DNA of 64,000 nt, from positions 248,001 through 312,000 of the forward strand of contig JAPXFQ010000804.1 of assembly GCA_028564705.1 (NCBI GenBank). Direction: 5' to 3'. Source of the stretch: Apricaphanius iberus (taxonomy: Eukaryota > Chordata > Actinopteri > Cyprinodontiformes > Aphaniidae). Both the position numbers and the translations under genes were made by a program. The notes beneath the pieces were generated by a model. It worked only from the letters and a program-made list of their open reading frames with translations, did not search any database and was not told the origin of the DNA. This document shows positions 1 to 11,211 of the stretch, piece after piece (the first letter of the stretch is position 1; each line of letters starts with the position of its first letter).

Positions 1-242
1 GATTTTATGCTTCTTGATTATAGATGTTCACCTTGTCTACAAACTGTTTCTCTGTACGGATCAAATCTGTGCTTGCAAACCTCGGCCCAGTATCCATTGG
101 GGGAGAAGGACCTAACCTGTACAATCCAAAGATCAAGGAGGCCGTTAGCTGTAAAAATCCATAAATAAACCACACCAATGTATAGGCCACAGGGTTCAAA
201 GCATGGGGAAAAAGTAACGGCTTATAGTCCAAAAAATACGGT
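1..242 (-). mobile_element. Terminal part of a hAT-like non-autonomous DNA transposon
   Basis: Read on the minus strand from about 242 downwards the sequence starts CCGTATTTTTTGGACTATAA and continues through a CTTTGAACCC block. This is the terminus of a very common fish repeat whose ends read as TACGGTA and 'ACTATAAG(C/G)CG'. The element runs off the left edge, so only one end is present. A 75-codon minus frame (5-232) is open across it but follows the repeat, not a host gene. The hAT assignment is from memory of the family and is less certain than the repeat identity. Confidence 0.6.
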
Positions 243-862
243 AATTTAAAACAGAAATAAGAATTTATAGCGATGCCCTAAAAAAAATTGTGGATAGCCA
301 GAATCTCTTGCTTTTCAGCTTGGTTAGCACTAAGATGGTCAGAGGCAGGTGAAAAACTTGGTGGGGACATTTTGACTGAAAAAAAGAAACATAATTTCAG
401 CTTTTTCCAGAATCAGTGTGGCGTGTAAAAATTACGTTGGAAAACTACAGAGATAGAAAGAGCTATTTGAAAAGAAACTGTTTTCTATTGCATGTTGAGA
501 AATGTCTTTGTTTTCTTCAAGCGAAACAAGACTTAAAGCAGATAAAAGAAAGGCAAAAATTGAGTACAGCAAAGTTGCTTTTTCTCATCTTTTTCAGATA
601 TCTACCTTTCTGTCTCAAAGCATTCCAGGTTTGGAAATATTTACACTCTTGGAAATCTCAAAGTTCAGATAAAAATTTACATAATTTAGAATCTACACAT
701 TAAAACTGTATTTTGTTGTAATGCTAGTCATGCAAACTACACTAATTACTAATATAAAAATGTTTTTAAAAAATCAAGTGGAGTAAGTTTAACTTAAATT
801 AATAACTACTTATAGTTATTACTTTTTGATGATAAAATAGTAATATAAATCATTAATAATAA
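243..862. other. No gene seen; AT-rich unique DNA
   Basis: AT-rich sequence without a recognisable repeat. A 95-codon plus frame at 416-703 lacks any domain, is lysine/leucine rich, and has no flanking splice logic. Confidence 0.5.
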
Positions 863-1000
863 GAATAATGGATTGCATTTATATACCACTTTTCAAGGAA
901 CTCAAAGCGCTTTACTATTCCAGTATTCATTCACTCTCAAATTCAAACACTGGTGGAAGCAATCTATGATTGCAGCCACAGCTGCCCTGGCAATACAGAG
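863..1000 (-). repeat. 5'-truncated tRNA-SINE (V-SINE-like) tail and body
   Basis: The stretch has the typical fish SINE order, read here in reverse: GATTGCATTTATATACCACTT tail, then CTCAAAGCGCTTTAC, then an 'ACACTGGTGG' block, then GCAGCCACAGCTGCCCTGG. Its 3' tail points left, so the element lies on the minus strand. The tRNA-derived head is missing, as expected for a 5'-truncated copy. A related copy with its head is at 25500-25786. Confidence 0.7.
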
Positions 1001-4000
1001 AAAACGTACTCTGTACTGGCAGGCCAAAAATTTACAAAAAACAAGATTGTGTACCTTTAAAAACATCATGCGTTGAACGGTCATTTTTTATGTAATGGTT
1101 GAAAGGTTTTAGGTATACCCTGAGACTACTCTACAAAAATAAGTCTTTCTCTCAATCAAGGCTGATTAAAAATGTGATTAGTACAAGCAGCCTAAGTTCT
1201 GATCAAACATACAAGCATACAAGGCTTAACCATATCCACTGCATGCATCAAGCATCAAAGTGACTTTGGTTCCACTGCTTCTTGATTGAAGTATAAATAG
1301 CCTGTTCAAATAGCTGACAATGTTGTCAGCGGCTAAAAGAACATCCTCAGCGAGATCATTTCACACATTGCATTGATCAGTCCAATATGCCTGTATGTTT
1401 TCCTAGTAATACTTTATAATCTTAGCACACAGCTACATACAAAAGCAGGAATGGAGAAGCTGGCAATATAAGCAAAACAATCAAACAAAAAACGTGTTGT
1501 AACATAATTGAAACAAACCTTTACTTTAGTGTTGTTAAATCAGCTTATTGAAATGTACTATAATTCTATTTTCTTTTATTGTAGTCTTTCCTTCAGTCTA
1601 AAAATTGAATATTTTTGTAGATGTCATGAAGGGAGATCAGAAAGACAAGACAATGAACCCAACAATGCCCTCAATGTAAGTAATTTAGATCAGCACGTCT
1701 GCCAATTAAATGTATTGTAACAATTTATAAGTCTAACAGCCCTTATTGTATTACAACGCTGCTATTGCCTGAAAGAAGAGCCATTAGTCTGTGATATATA
1801 AAACTCTGTCATGTGTAATAACTTAATGTTTGGAACAAACCAGAACACAGCAGTATGAATCTTTTTGAAGGCTGTTGATCACCAATAACAGTGACATATT
1901 CAGTCACACCGTAAGTAAATCCTGCTAGCTAAATAAAGAATATGGCAGGGAAGCACCTTATTGACACCCTATTGAGATAAGTATTTCTATAAAAAAAGAT
2001 CTAATTTAAAATCTTATTTTAATGCCTGTACCATGTTGTCCTCTGAAGAAGAGATTAGGGCTCCCATGCACTGATAGATAAGCACACAAACATGCGTTGT
2101 TAAAACTGATGTGAAATACAAAGCCTCATTTGAGCATTTCAAAAAGAGAGTGCCAGTGTAACCTCTTACAGCCAGAGCAAAAGTGGAGACATTTTGCAAA
2201 TCACCAGAGATGAAACCAGTAGAGAGAAGAGCAGTGGTGTTAAAGCATGAATTAAACATTTTTTAAAAAGGAATACAAAGCCAAGCCAAATAAGAACTCG
2301 AAGAAATCATTGACATAAGAAATTATTTAGGAGTTGAGATAGTGTAGAAACTTAACTTTCTTCCTCTTTATCAGGCCAACTTTGTTTAGACCATCTGTTA
2401 AACGGAAAGCCAAATGTACAGAAGAGCCACAGATGGAGAGCCAATTTCTGTGGATGACACCCTACTTATTGGGTTGTTTAAAGTGGCAATTTATCTCCTT
2501 GCTCCTCTGTATTCCCTCACTGAACTATTTACTGAAGCATAAAGGTGTCTTTAATGGGAATAAAGAACATTTAAACCACTGCTCTTAAGGCTTTTAAACC
2601 TGCAGGTTTAAATTATCAAAATTTTTATTGAACTCATATTTTCTCTCACCCTAGTTAGAATACAAACTGAATTCAAAGTGTGTGCGTAAGTGTGTAACTC
2701 TCTCAAAAATACTGCTTCAAACACTTACCTGACATTCTATTCACGTCAATAGAATAGATTTATAACTATAGCAATTTATGATATGCAAAACTCAAATGTA
2801 TGCAAATCTGCATGCTTCTAACTGATGTTCTACAAATGTTTCACATACATTTTTACTGCGGATCCCCAATTTTTTTTCAAGGCATAGTTATGTTTTTGAA
2901 GAAAATTCCAAATGCTCTTAAAATGTGTACATATCTCTTGAAATGCTCTTCTACACATGGCAAAAAGCTATGTGGTTATTTATATTTTAATCTGACCATG
3001 TTATGTTTTAGTAGTTTTGCAGATTTGTTATTTTGTATTTGTTTTCAGATGGTCATTGAGATGCCCAAAACTCGGGTTTTGTTTTATTACCTAATCCTGC
3101 TTTAAAGTTCTATAAAATGTTCTGTCATTTCTAATTTGCGTTACCTGGTCATCATGTCTAAGAATGTTCTATTTCAAAAACCTGTAGCCTTTGTAGAGCA
3201 CACATATACAAAACTGAAAATACTCGCTTGCAGATTGAACGTTTTACCAATTTACAACTAGTGGTTGCACTAAGCATGTCAGAACAAAAACGAATAGTGA
3301 ATATAACTGAACTCAACATTTTTATTGCTTCTGTTCTGCTTTTTATTGTTAAAGACAATAAAACCATCTATTCTTTTTCATCCAGATCCAAATAATATAA
3401 TTATTTGTTAGTCTGTCATATAAACTCCCAATAAACGGCATTTAGGCAGAATTTAGTGCAACCAAAAGTGGAAAGGTTTAACAGATAAAAAACTGTTTAA
3501 GAGAATGATCAATGTTTATCCGTTAACTTCGTAAATAAAGATTTTATTTGAACAAATAAAGGTTTGGACATGCTTTAAGGACAGCAAGAAACATGTAAAT
3601 TAAATATTTTTACTGTAAAGTGTAATTTAATGATTTAATGTTACAAAAGCATCGACCACCTTTATTTTCTTACGAGTACTAAATTATTTAGAAATGTCTC
3701 ACTAATATATTTATGCTTTGTAATTGATATTCATTGTCTATCTTAACTAAGAACAATTTCTTCACCTTCCAATTCCTGTCTCGGGATCACATATGAAAGT
3801 CTCGTCAGAAGGAGCCAGTAAAGGCCTTACTTCAGGAGCTGTAAGCATACTCCACACATACATCCACACACAGCTGTGTATCCATGACTACTGAGGACAG
3901 TGCATTGACTTTCTCTTTTGTCTAAGAAACCTAGAGGTCAATAAGTATAAGGGCAAACCACATTCTGTACTTTTAAAGGATGTATCCAAAACAAAATGTA

Positions 4001-4893
4001 TTGGTTTACTTAATGGCAACTTACTTTTTGTTTGCAAAACTAAATCCATCGGCCATGGCTGCTTAATGTGTGAAAAGAACCTCACCCACTGTAGCTGTGT
4101 CTGGACCACATTAAGCACAATTGTGAACATGTATAACTTTATACCATCTAGATTTTATAAGCTACTATATGAATTTACATGAATAAATTGCTCTCATTAT
4201 ATAAATAAAACCAGTTAGAATTCAGTTAAAAATGATTATTTTTTAAATATAAGGAAACAAAGGGCTGCAACTTAGCAGTTAATAACCTTCATTTTCATCT
4301 GATGAGGACTTAAAGGAACATGGGGCAGGACTGCTAAAAAAAATTAACATGCATGTCCGTTTTGTAATCTTATTGGGTGATGAACGGTTATAAACCAAAT
4401 AGATTGAGCCCCCCCACCGATCGTTCCATTTTCTTGAACAGGCTGTGTGCTGCAAAATGTACTGCAGTTCAGGCCTGAATTTCCCACGCTGTCCTACTGG
4501 TGTTTTGTCAATCAACACTGCTTACACGTTCTTAACAGCTTTAAAAAGGAAGATGGTCGCCGCTGATTCAACTGTGGGAATGGATTCTCCCGCAACTGGC
4601 AAATGACCAACAAATGACCACTCAAAGCCCACCAAAAAGTGGAACTAAGAAGAGGAGGGTTTTATCAGCTGCATCTTGTGAGTCAAAAACAAAATACAAT
4701 AAATAAGATCAAATATGATAAAAGTCGGGCAGGCACCTGAATATATACCTAATATGTGATTCATGAATGGAGGCTGCTTCTGCTAGATAAAAAACAGATG
4801 CTGGCTCATTTCCTAGTGACCAGGTGAGAAACATTATAGGTTGTGTTTAGAGCTTGATATGAAAATGATATGACCGCATGTGCAGTAGTATTA
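1001..4893. other. No gene seen; unique AT-rich DNA
   Basis: Nearly 3.9 kb with no recognisable coding exon, RNA gene or classified repeat. Frames up to 101 codons (2800-3105 plus) are low-complexity leucine/phenylalanine/cysteine-rich and look random. The piece around 4250-4660 (TAAAGGAACATGGGGCAGGA) may be an old dispersed repeat, but I cannot name it. Confidence 0.5.
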
Positions 4894-5560
4894 AACCTAG
4901 TTTATGCTTCTCCGTTTTGAGGGCGACTGTTTGACGCAACGGCATTATCTATCAACGCAAGGGCTCTCAGTCACCGTAGAAAGGACGCATGGAGTAGAGG
5001 CCCAATTTTTATATATCAGTCTCCGTCAACGGATAGCGTAAGCATCTCATTGGTCAGTTTCAGTAACAGTCAGAGATTGCTTCACCAGAACGGGGCTCGA
5101 TGTTCGCTGGGATGAGTAGCTAATGCAGCGTTTGGGCACTACATGCTTTATATTGAAAGGATAATTTATCACATCTGTTCTTTCGGCAATTTTGAACACA
5201 AGCAGGTGTAGGAAAACAACAAAAAAGGCTGCTGTGTTTTGTTTCCATGCGTTTCCAAAGTACTCAATAAGCTGCACCCCTAGTGAAAAGCTTTACAGCT
5301 TAATCAAAACGTACTTTCTGTCGTTCATTTCTCTTTGAGGAATAAATGCGTTCACAAGCCTAGAAAAAAAAGGAAACAACGCTGTAATAGTAGGCAGAGA
5401 CGCCATAAAAAGTTAGTACCCCCTGCTGTCCTGGTCAAGCAATGCTGAAAAAACAATAGAGAGTGGAGTGGAAACTCAGAGTACTATAAACAAAAAACGT
5501 CTGTGTCAATAGGTCTGTGTAGCTCATACGCAGACGTATTGACGTGTGTGAAGAGCTTGT
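4894..5560 (+). mobile_element. MITE family A/B, copy A (TA-flanked inverted-repeat element)
   Basis: Begins with ACCTAGTTTATGCTTCTCCG immediately after a TA dinucleotide and can be aligned over its length with the reverse complement of 39790-40368. Shared landmarks in order include TTGACGCAAC, 'AGGGCTCTC', GAGTAGAGGCCCAA, 'GGTCAGTTTCAGTAAC', CACCAGAACGGGGCTC, 'CACTACATGCTTTATATTGA', 'CACAAGCCTAGAAAAAA' and 'GAGTACTATAAAC'. The right end is eroded; instead of the inverted terminus there is an inverted-repeat hairpin (about 5497-5548) built from the subterminal ATTGACG/CAGACG motif. No coding sequence. A Tc1/mariner-type TA target is suggested by copy B. The superfamily is not settled. Confidence 0.7.
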
Positions 5561-5956
5561 GCACACTCCCATGCTGGTCATTGCAGTTACTCGCAGAGCT
5601 GGCCGCGTCGCTCGTGGGTTTGGTTTCTTCATCCTTCCCTATGCTCCTTTATAATGCAACTCACCTCAAGGTCAACATTTGTTTTCTGATAAACTCTATA
5701 AATGAGTGTATAATAGTGCTCTCTACATGTCTGATCATTATTATTGGTATTTTAGTAAATTTCAATAAAAATATTAATTGTGTGCCAAAAAAAAACGCTT
5801 GTGTAGTGCCCTCTTCAGGTTAAAACTTTACACTGAATTTGAATTGCGCATTGCTATTGGCTCAGCTTCTATTTCTGATTTCAGCCATCCTGCCACTGTG
5901 GAGTATAAAACAAGCCCAGTCTTGGCCACTCTTTCGTAGCGAGTTGGACTTGGCAT

Positions 5957-6256
5957 CTAACTAGCCATCTGCTCAAAAAGATCCGAGTCAGGGCCACTTG
6001 CCTCCTCACCAGAACCTCCCTCCATTTTCTCTCTTTCCTCTGGTGAAGGATGTGGAGAGAAATCTTTAACCTCAAAATTGCCTCCCTCTGAGGCAATGGA
6101 GCTGCAAATATGTTTCTCCACTTGTAAGATGGAGAAATTTCAGCCCAACATCTGTGGTTTGAGCAAAAGATTTACTAAGAGACTGGAGGTTTTGGATCTG
6201 ACTGAGTTTGTTTCATTATCTTGGTCTTTTAACGCTTTGGATTTAAAACCAGGTAA
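5957..6256 (-). pseudogene. Degenerate, unidentified coding-like stretch
   Basis: On the minus strand one frame runs about 98 codons, broken only by a TGA at 6140-6142, and ends at TAG at 5957-5959. Its second half is acidic and serine/proline rich (FEVKDFSPHPSPEEREK, then EASGPDSDLFEQMAS), and the first half has a leucine-rich 'SSLLVNLLLKPQ' segment. The composition looks like real, hydrophilic N-terminal protein sequence rather than random AT-rich translation. It has no domain I recognise. It could be a remnant of a transposase N-terminus or of a host gene exon; I cannot choose between them. Confidence 0.3.
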
Positions 6257-8930
6257 CGCACTTAAAGAACATTATTACTGACACAGAATTTGTCAAAACC
6301 ATGAAGAAAAAGCACAACTATCAAATTTGCAAAGAACTCAACACAAACATGTCAAGAAGAAAAAAAACAATATTTAATGCACCAAAGCTCTACAAGTTAA
6401 TCCAATCACAATTATGTCTTCTTGCTGGCTTTTGGTTATTTTAATGTCTGAATGTGAGCACTAGTACCACTACTAATCAACACAGAGGCTGATCAGTCAT
6501 TCAGATAAAACAATTCAGATTACATAAAGCTTTCTAATGTAACATATAGACAACAGTTAGGTAACTTTTTACTTCAACATAATTCATAGCTATCTTAAGT
6601 CAATGAAACATTCTGAGTGTCATGGATGAATCAATGTTTAAAGTAAAGACAAAACATGGATTATTTTTACTCCAAAGAGATTATTTTACAATCACTGTGG
6701 GAAAATAGGTTTATATGGTGAAATGTGTTCAGAGAGTTCAAATCTGGGTTGATGTGTTTAACAACCACAATGGGGAAAAAAATCCTTCTTTTTCTGTACC
6801 GCAACATTATTTACTTCAGTGGCAAATTTAATTTGAGTTTCTCCTAGTTTATTTTCTCCTGGCAATTCACAGTCATTATTCCTCTGCCACCATCATCTCC
6901 CTCTGTGTTTCCCTCTTTCCCTTCTCTCTGAGACCCCACAGGTTTCAGCTCTCTGCTCCAACTTGGCACTTAATGACAAAATTGGAGCAATCCATTACCC
7001 TGATTGGTGATGTTAACCTCTAGCTCTTCCACCTGGACTTTTAGCAGTGTAAACAAGGTGCTTGATTCATACTGTAGCCTTGCACCCTTGTGTACAATTT
7101 ATTCTTAGTACAGTGATACTAGTCATTGACTCTGAATAAGAAATACGGTGTATGGAGCCAACAGCAAGAGAATGCAGCTTCCGCATATTGATCTGACACT
7201 CAGGCAGAAAGGTAAACCAGTGGAATATTTTAGCATTTTTGTACAAAACTGGAACAACCTTGAATTTGCCATGCTACTAGTCTGGTTCATTCCTCTGACC
7301 TCTCTTCTGGCTCATTTGTCGCCATCTCTCATGCACCTGCAGCAGTTTGTCAGCTGGCTTTGGATAATTACACATCTCACCGTGACCACACACAACCACA
7401 GGCTCTCGCCAGTCCTGCATTTCCACAGTAATTGGACTCTGCAAGCATGATGCACAATACTGATTCATATATCAGATCGTAGGTCCCCAGTGCAAAAACT
7501 GAATCAAATTACAGACACAGCTGGTAATTATCTCCAGGAAAAATCAAACCAAGTTTGATCTTTGTAAGCATTGATGTGATACATCAGCGGAATGCTGATG
7601 TAACATTTTTGAATTGGCTTATACCGGTTCTCACTGCTATTACTTTCTCTGGCCTCATACCTGGTAACCTGCTGTGATCCATCAAGCTTGATAAATGCTG
7701 TCCTGTCAGACCAGCCAACTGTTCTACTAAGAGCTTCATTTCTTCCTACCATTTCCTGTCTTCATCAAGGGGAAAAGGGGCATATTTTTATTTCAAAAGT
7801 TGCTTCACATGAGCACTCCAGCTGATTTCTAAAAGAAATGTATCAAGTTGTGTTTCTTTAATTTAGCTTACTTCTTTAAGACCAGAGTTCAAGCAGGTTT
7901 CTAGTATGCTTAAATGTCAGAAAAAGAAGAATCTGATTTTTCAAATTTCTAAATGCCTTAAAAAAGCTTTTCAAGCTCCTGTATCATGCCTGCAAGCAGT
8001 AAAGAAAGTTGTAAGCTCAAGTCAAAACAAATAACACTATATAGAGAAATGCACATCTAAAGCACCGCTGTGCATCTTCTTAATGCGGGACTATTAACTG
8101 GTGGCTTAACCAAATGAAGTGGGTATAGATAGAACAGATTACTTGACTTGACTGTTCATTTATAAATGGTCAAGTCCGGAGTTGCGGTAACATTACTATT
8201 GAGCTTAGCGGCATGAATGGTGCAATATTCTCACCTCCCCATACTACCAGCGTGCATATAAAGGACACAACATGGAGACAGCAGTACCCTGATGTGACGC
8301 CTTGGTGTGTCTTTTAAAACAGGTTTAAGGGTTACTATGTTAAAAGGCACAGGTAGGTTCAGTTAAATGATCACTTAAGGGATATAGCAACATGACAATG
8401 CAACCCATGTCTTTGGAAAAAAAAAGGTTTTTCACCTTCATATATGGCTGTGCAGTATTTATATCAGAGAATAAAAGATTAGACTATGTCAATCATTTGT
8501 CAAAGAAGGCAGATTCTGCTTAAAAAAGATATTTTTATAACAATTGAAGTTAATGTTGACTGGACTACACAAATAATCAAAAATCTGTCTTCAAATTTAT
8601 GATCACTCATTTTCAGTTCAGTCATAACCACACTTTTTGGTTTTAAAAGTTGTACTGTATATGGAAAATTTTCATAAAAAGCTACATTTGAAAGAAATTA
8701 ATACATCAATGGGGCTTTTAAAGGGGTGCAGAATGAAAGTAAAACATTCCCTTAAAAAATGATATTTAAATTAAAATATAATAAAATGTAAATTTAAAAC
8801 TGGGATGACAGTTGCAGGTACGATATCTATGATCCAACTATGTGGTCGGCACAGCTCGGCTGGTCCTAGGAAGAACGGTGGAGTCAGAAAATCAAGCAGC
8901 TGCTTCAGAACCCTGGACATATTGCTATCA
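6257..8930. other. No assigned gene; two ambiguous open stretches
   Basis: Mostly unique AT-rich DNA. At 7148-7450 (plus, 100 codons) and 7277-7468 (minus, 63 codons) both strands are open in a locally GC-richer block. The minus reading contains 'MQDWREPVVVCGHGEMCNYP', which is hydrophilic and protein-like, but no domain is recognisable and no splice pair was found. At 7528-7752 a further minus frame of 74 codons is equally unplaceable. I see no RNA gene here. Confidence 0.4.
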
Positions 8931-8954
8931 GTCTCAGGAGAAGAGTTACTGCAG

Positions 8955-9030
8955 AAGAACTAGAAGAAACTAGAGAAGTTTTAGGTGAAGCCTACACTAG
9001 ATGGACCCACATAAAACCTTTTCACGGCAT
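8955..9030 (+). pseudogene. Short coding fossil with an 'AYTRW' motif
   Basis: One plus frame reads EETREVLGEAYTRWTHIKPF, followed by 'HGIK'. The pattern LG-x-AYTRW-x(2)-(L/I)K-x(3)-G-(I/L)K resembles an N-terminal segment found in several fish proteins of transposon or zinc-finger type, as I remember it. Only about 25 residues are preserved and no start codon or longer frame exists. The block at 26953-27445 may be another remnant of the same kind of protein. Assignment is weak. Confidence 0.25.
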
Positions 9031-9453
9031 CAAACACACGCAGAAACGACAACTTTTCTCCTGGATCGTTAAGCTAACTCACTTTCTAACTTTGCTAACG
9101 TTAGCTGTCAGTTAAACTCCTCTAAATACATTCCTCAATGGACATGGTTCAGGTTGGTCAATAAGCGTATCGGTAGCAAACCAGGCAACCCAACCGATGG
9201 AATTATGTTTTTATTGTTGTAACTACAACCTAGATAAACTAGATTTCACCATCGTGTTTATGTTCTATATCCAACCTTTAGTTATAGGCGTTTTAGTATT
9301 GTGCATAAAATTCACTGGTGAACTACATTAGTATAAGGAACTGACAGGAGCAGAATGAAAAATAAGCTAATGTTCATCCCTGAAATAAACAATGGAGAGC
9401 ACTGAACTTGATCATTTGAAGGTTGAACCAAAACATATTGTGTTTCTTGCCAG

Positions 9454-9587
9454 AGGAGAGGACAGAAACCTATGAGCTCTGCCCTGATAACAAGGACACC
9501 AGTTTTCTGGCAAAATGCTAGCGGACAACAGCTGCGCCCAAAAACAAAGGCAGTCGGGCCAAGAACTGCCAAAGCTGCCAGACAAGG
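9454..9587 (+). other. Candidate internal exon (unidentified product)
   Basis: A 134-bp block is bounded on the left by a polypyrimidine tract and AG (TTGTGTTTCTTGCCAG) and on the right by GG^GTAAGC, both good vertebrate splice signals. One plus frame is open throughout and reads, in part, PMSSALITRTPVFWQNASGQ and later 'KTKAVGPRTAKAARQ', a basic, hydrophilic segment. The block is GC-richer than its flanks. I do not recognise the protein, and no partner exon in phase was found. It could be a lncRNA exon, a host exon, or chance. The opposite strand also has a 111-codon frame (9312-9647), which starts with a run of phenylalanines from a poly-A tract and is less plausible. Confidence 0.3.
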
Positions 9588-10099
9588 GTAAGCACTGTGG
9601 CTGGAGTCCATTAAAAAAAAAACAAAAAAAAAACATGTACAAGTCATGATTTATTTATTTATCCAAAGGCTAACAGAATTAAGAGGTAAGGATAGATGTG
9701 CTAAAAATATATACATCTATTGTGCACATGAGCAAATGTGTTTTCCTAAAAGTGATCTCATTCTCCAGATTTAATCAAAAGCCACATTTTATGAAAGCCA
9801 AACAAAATCTAAATGTAAAACTGTGTCAAATTAACTTTAAAAGTATATATATACACACTTAAAAACAAATAACAAGACTGCCAGCACACAAGCTAATATA
9901 TGTTTATACCCTCCAACAGTAGTAGAAGTGGTTTAAATTCATAGTATAAAGTGTATAGGTAATGTGGACCATTTAAAAAGTTTTGTTTTTTTAATCTTTT
10001 GGTAAATCCTGCTGCATATTCATATTTAGAGCCTTGAAAAAACATTGACATTACTTTAACTTTTAATATTTTTTTTATCAATCAAGAGTCCTATGATAA
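9588..10099. other. No gene seen
   Basis: AT-rich unique DNA with an A-run at 9613-9631. Nothing recognisable. Confidence 0.5.
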
Positions 10100-10261
10100 T
10101 TCTGGAGGACCTGCAGAGATTCACAACTCCATTCCCTGTGCACTGGACAAATCTGGCCATTTTCAAACTACCACCACCAAATGGTGGTGGCACAATCATG
10201 CTTGAGTTATTTGGAGAAGCTAATTACAGTTGCTGTTAAGATGGAAAGAGCTAGATACAGG
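10100..10261 (+). mobile_element. Tc1-like transposase remnant, internally deleted
   Basis: TCTGGAGGACCTGCAGAGAT, then CTGGACAAATCTGGCC, then GGTGGTGGCACAATCATGCT, then 'GGAGAAGC...AGATGGA' follow the order of the fish Tc1 transposase reading strand, with the central catalytic region deleted. The join creates a perfect hairpin at 10171-10190 (CCACCACCA / TGGTGGTGG, two-base loop). No open frame remains. Confidence 0.6.
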
Positions 10262-11187
10262 AGGCCTGAAAATGTTTCTAAATTTACAGTCAGAGGAGCA
10301 AAGGAAAAGTTAAATTTAAAGATTATTTGTGGGCTAAATTGGTCCACTTAAAGGCTAAACATAAATCCACATCAGAATATGTGGCTAGATTTTAAAACTA
10401 AAAATGTTAAAAATGTTCACAGAGTTTTTCCATCCACATTGATTGGACCTATGCAATTCATCAAGTAAGGGACATTAAGTATGGGGGAAATCAAGTTTCT
10501 AAATACGTGAAGTTGGCTGAGACATTCCTCAAATGATTCACAGCAGCAACTGCTGTGAAAGGTGGTTCTGCAAAAGTATTTACTCAGAGGAGCTGAATGC
10601 AATTTCCTACCACACTGTAAGCATTTTTGGTTGCAAAATATTTTTAAAAAATCATCTTCAATTTCAGTTCACTTTACAATTATGGTCTACTTTGTGATGG
10701 TCTCTCACATAAAAAAAGATAAAATGCACTTAAATTTGTAGTTTGACAACATTTGGAAAGGTTTGGGGTTTTGGGATGGTTTTTAGACACCCTTTGAAAT
10801 GTATAAGAAAAGATTTTCTAGATACAGACTGCAAGTTTTCTACTTTAGGAAATATGTTACATCTGATCCATTTGACAGCTACAAGAATGCCTGAAATATC
10901 CTGAAGGGACTCTGAAAACTTGATGTGCTTTACTGTCGGGTGAAGACAAAAAAACTGCAATCCCACATCTAAGAAAGGCAACAGACCACACTGGTATATT
11001 TTTCTATTTCTATTGTTAATAGACTTGTATTGAATACCATCTACTTTATGAGCTTTCATGAGACAACAGAAAAAAAATAATCAGAGGGTAAAATATGTTC
11101 AGATAGGCAACCAAAATTAGCTAAACCACAAGAGGAAAAATATTACATCACGAATGACAAAATTCTTCATGACTCATCAATACATTT

Positions 11188-11211
11188 TCTATCTATCTAT
11201 CTATCTATCTA
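11188..11211. repeat. Microsatellite (ATCT)n, about 6 units
   Basis: Pure tetranucleotide run visible directly. Confidence 0.95.

Noticed and set aside
5..232. 75-codon minus-strand frame with a hydrophobic segment, looking like a membrane protein C-terminus
   Set aside because: It coincides with the terminus of a common fish DNA repeat (ACTATAAGCCG...), so the open frame is a by-product.
9312..9647. 111-codon minus frame
   Set aside because: It starts in a poly-A-derived FFF run and overlaps a more convincing plus-strand splice-bounded block.
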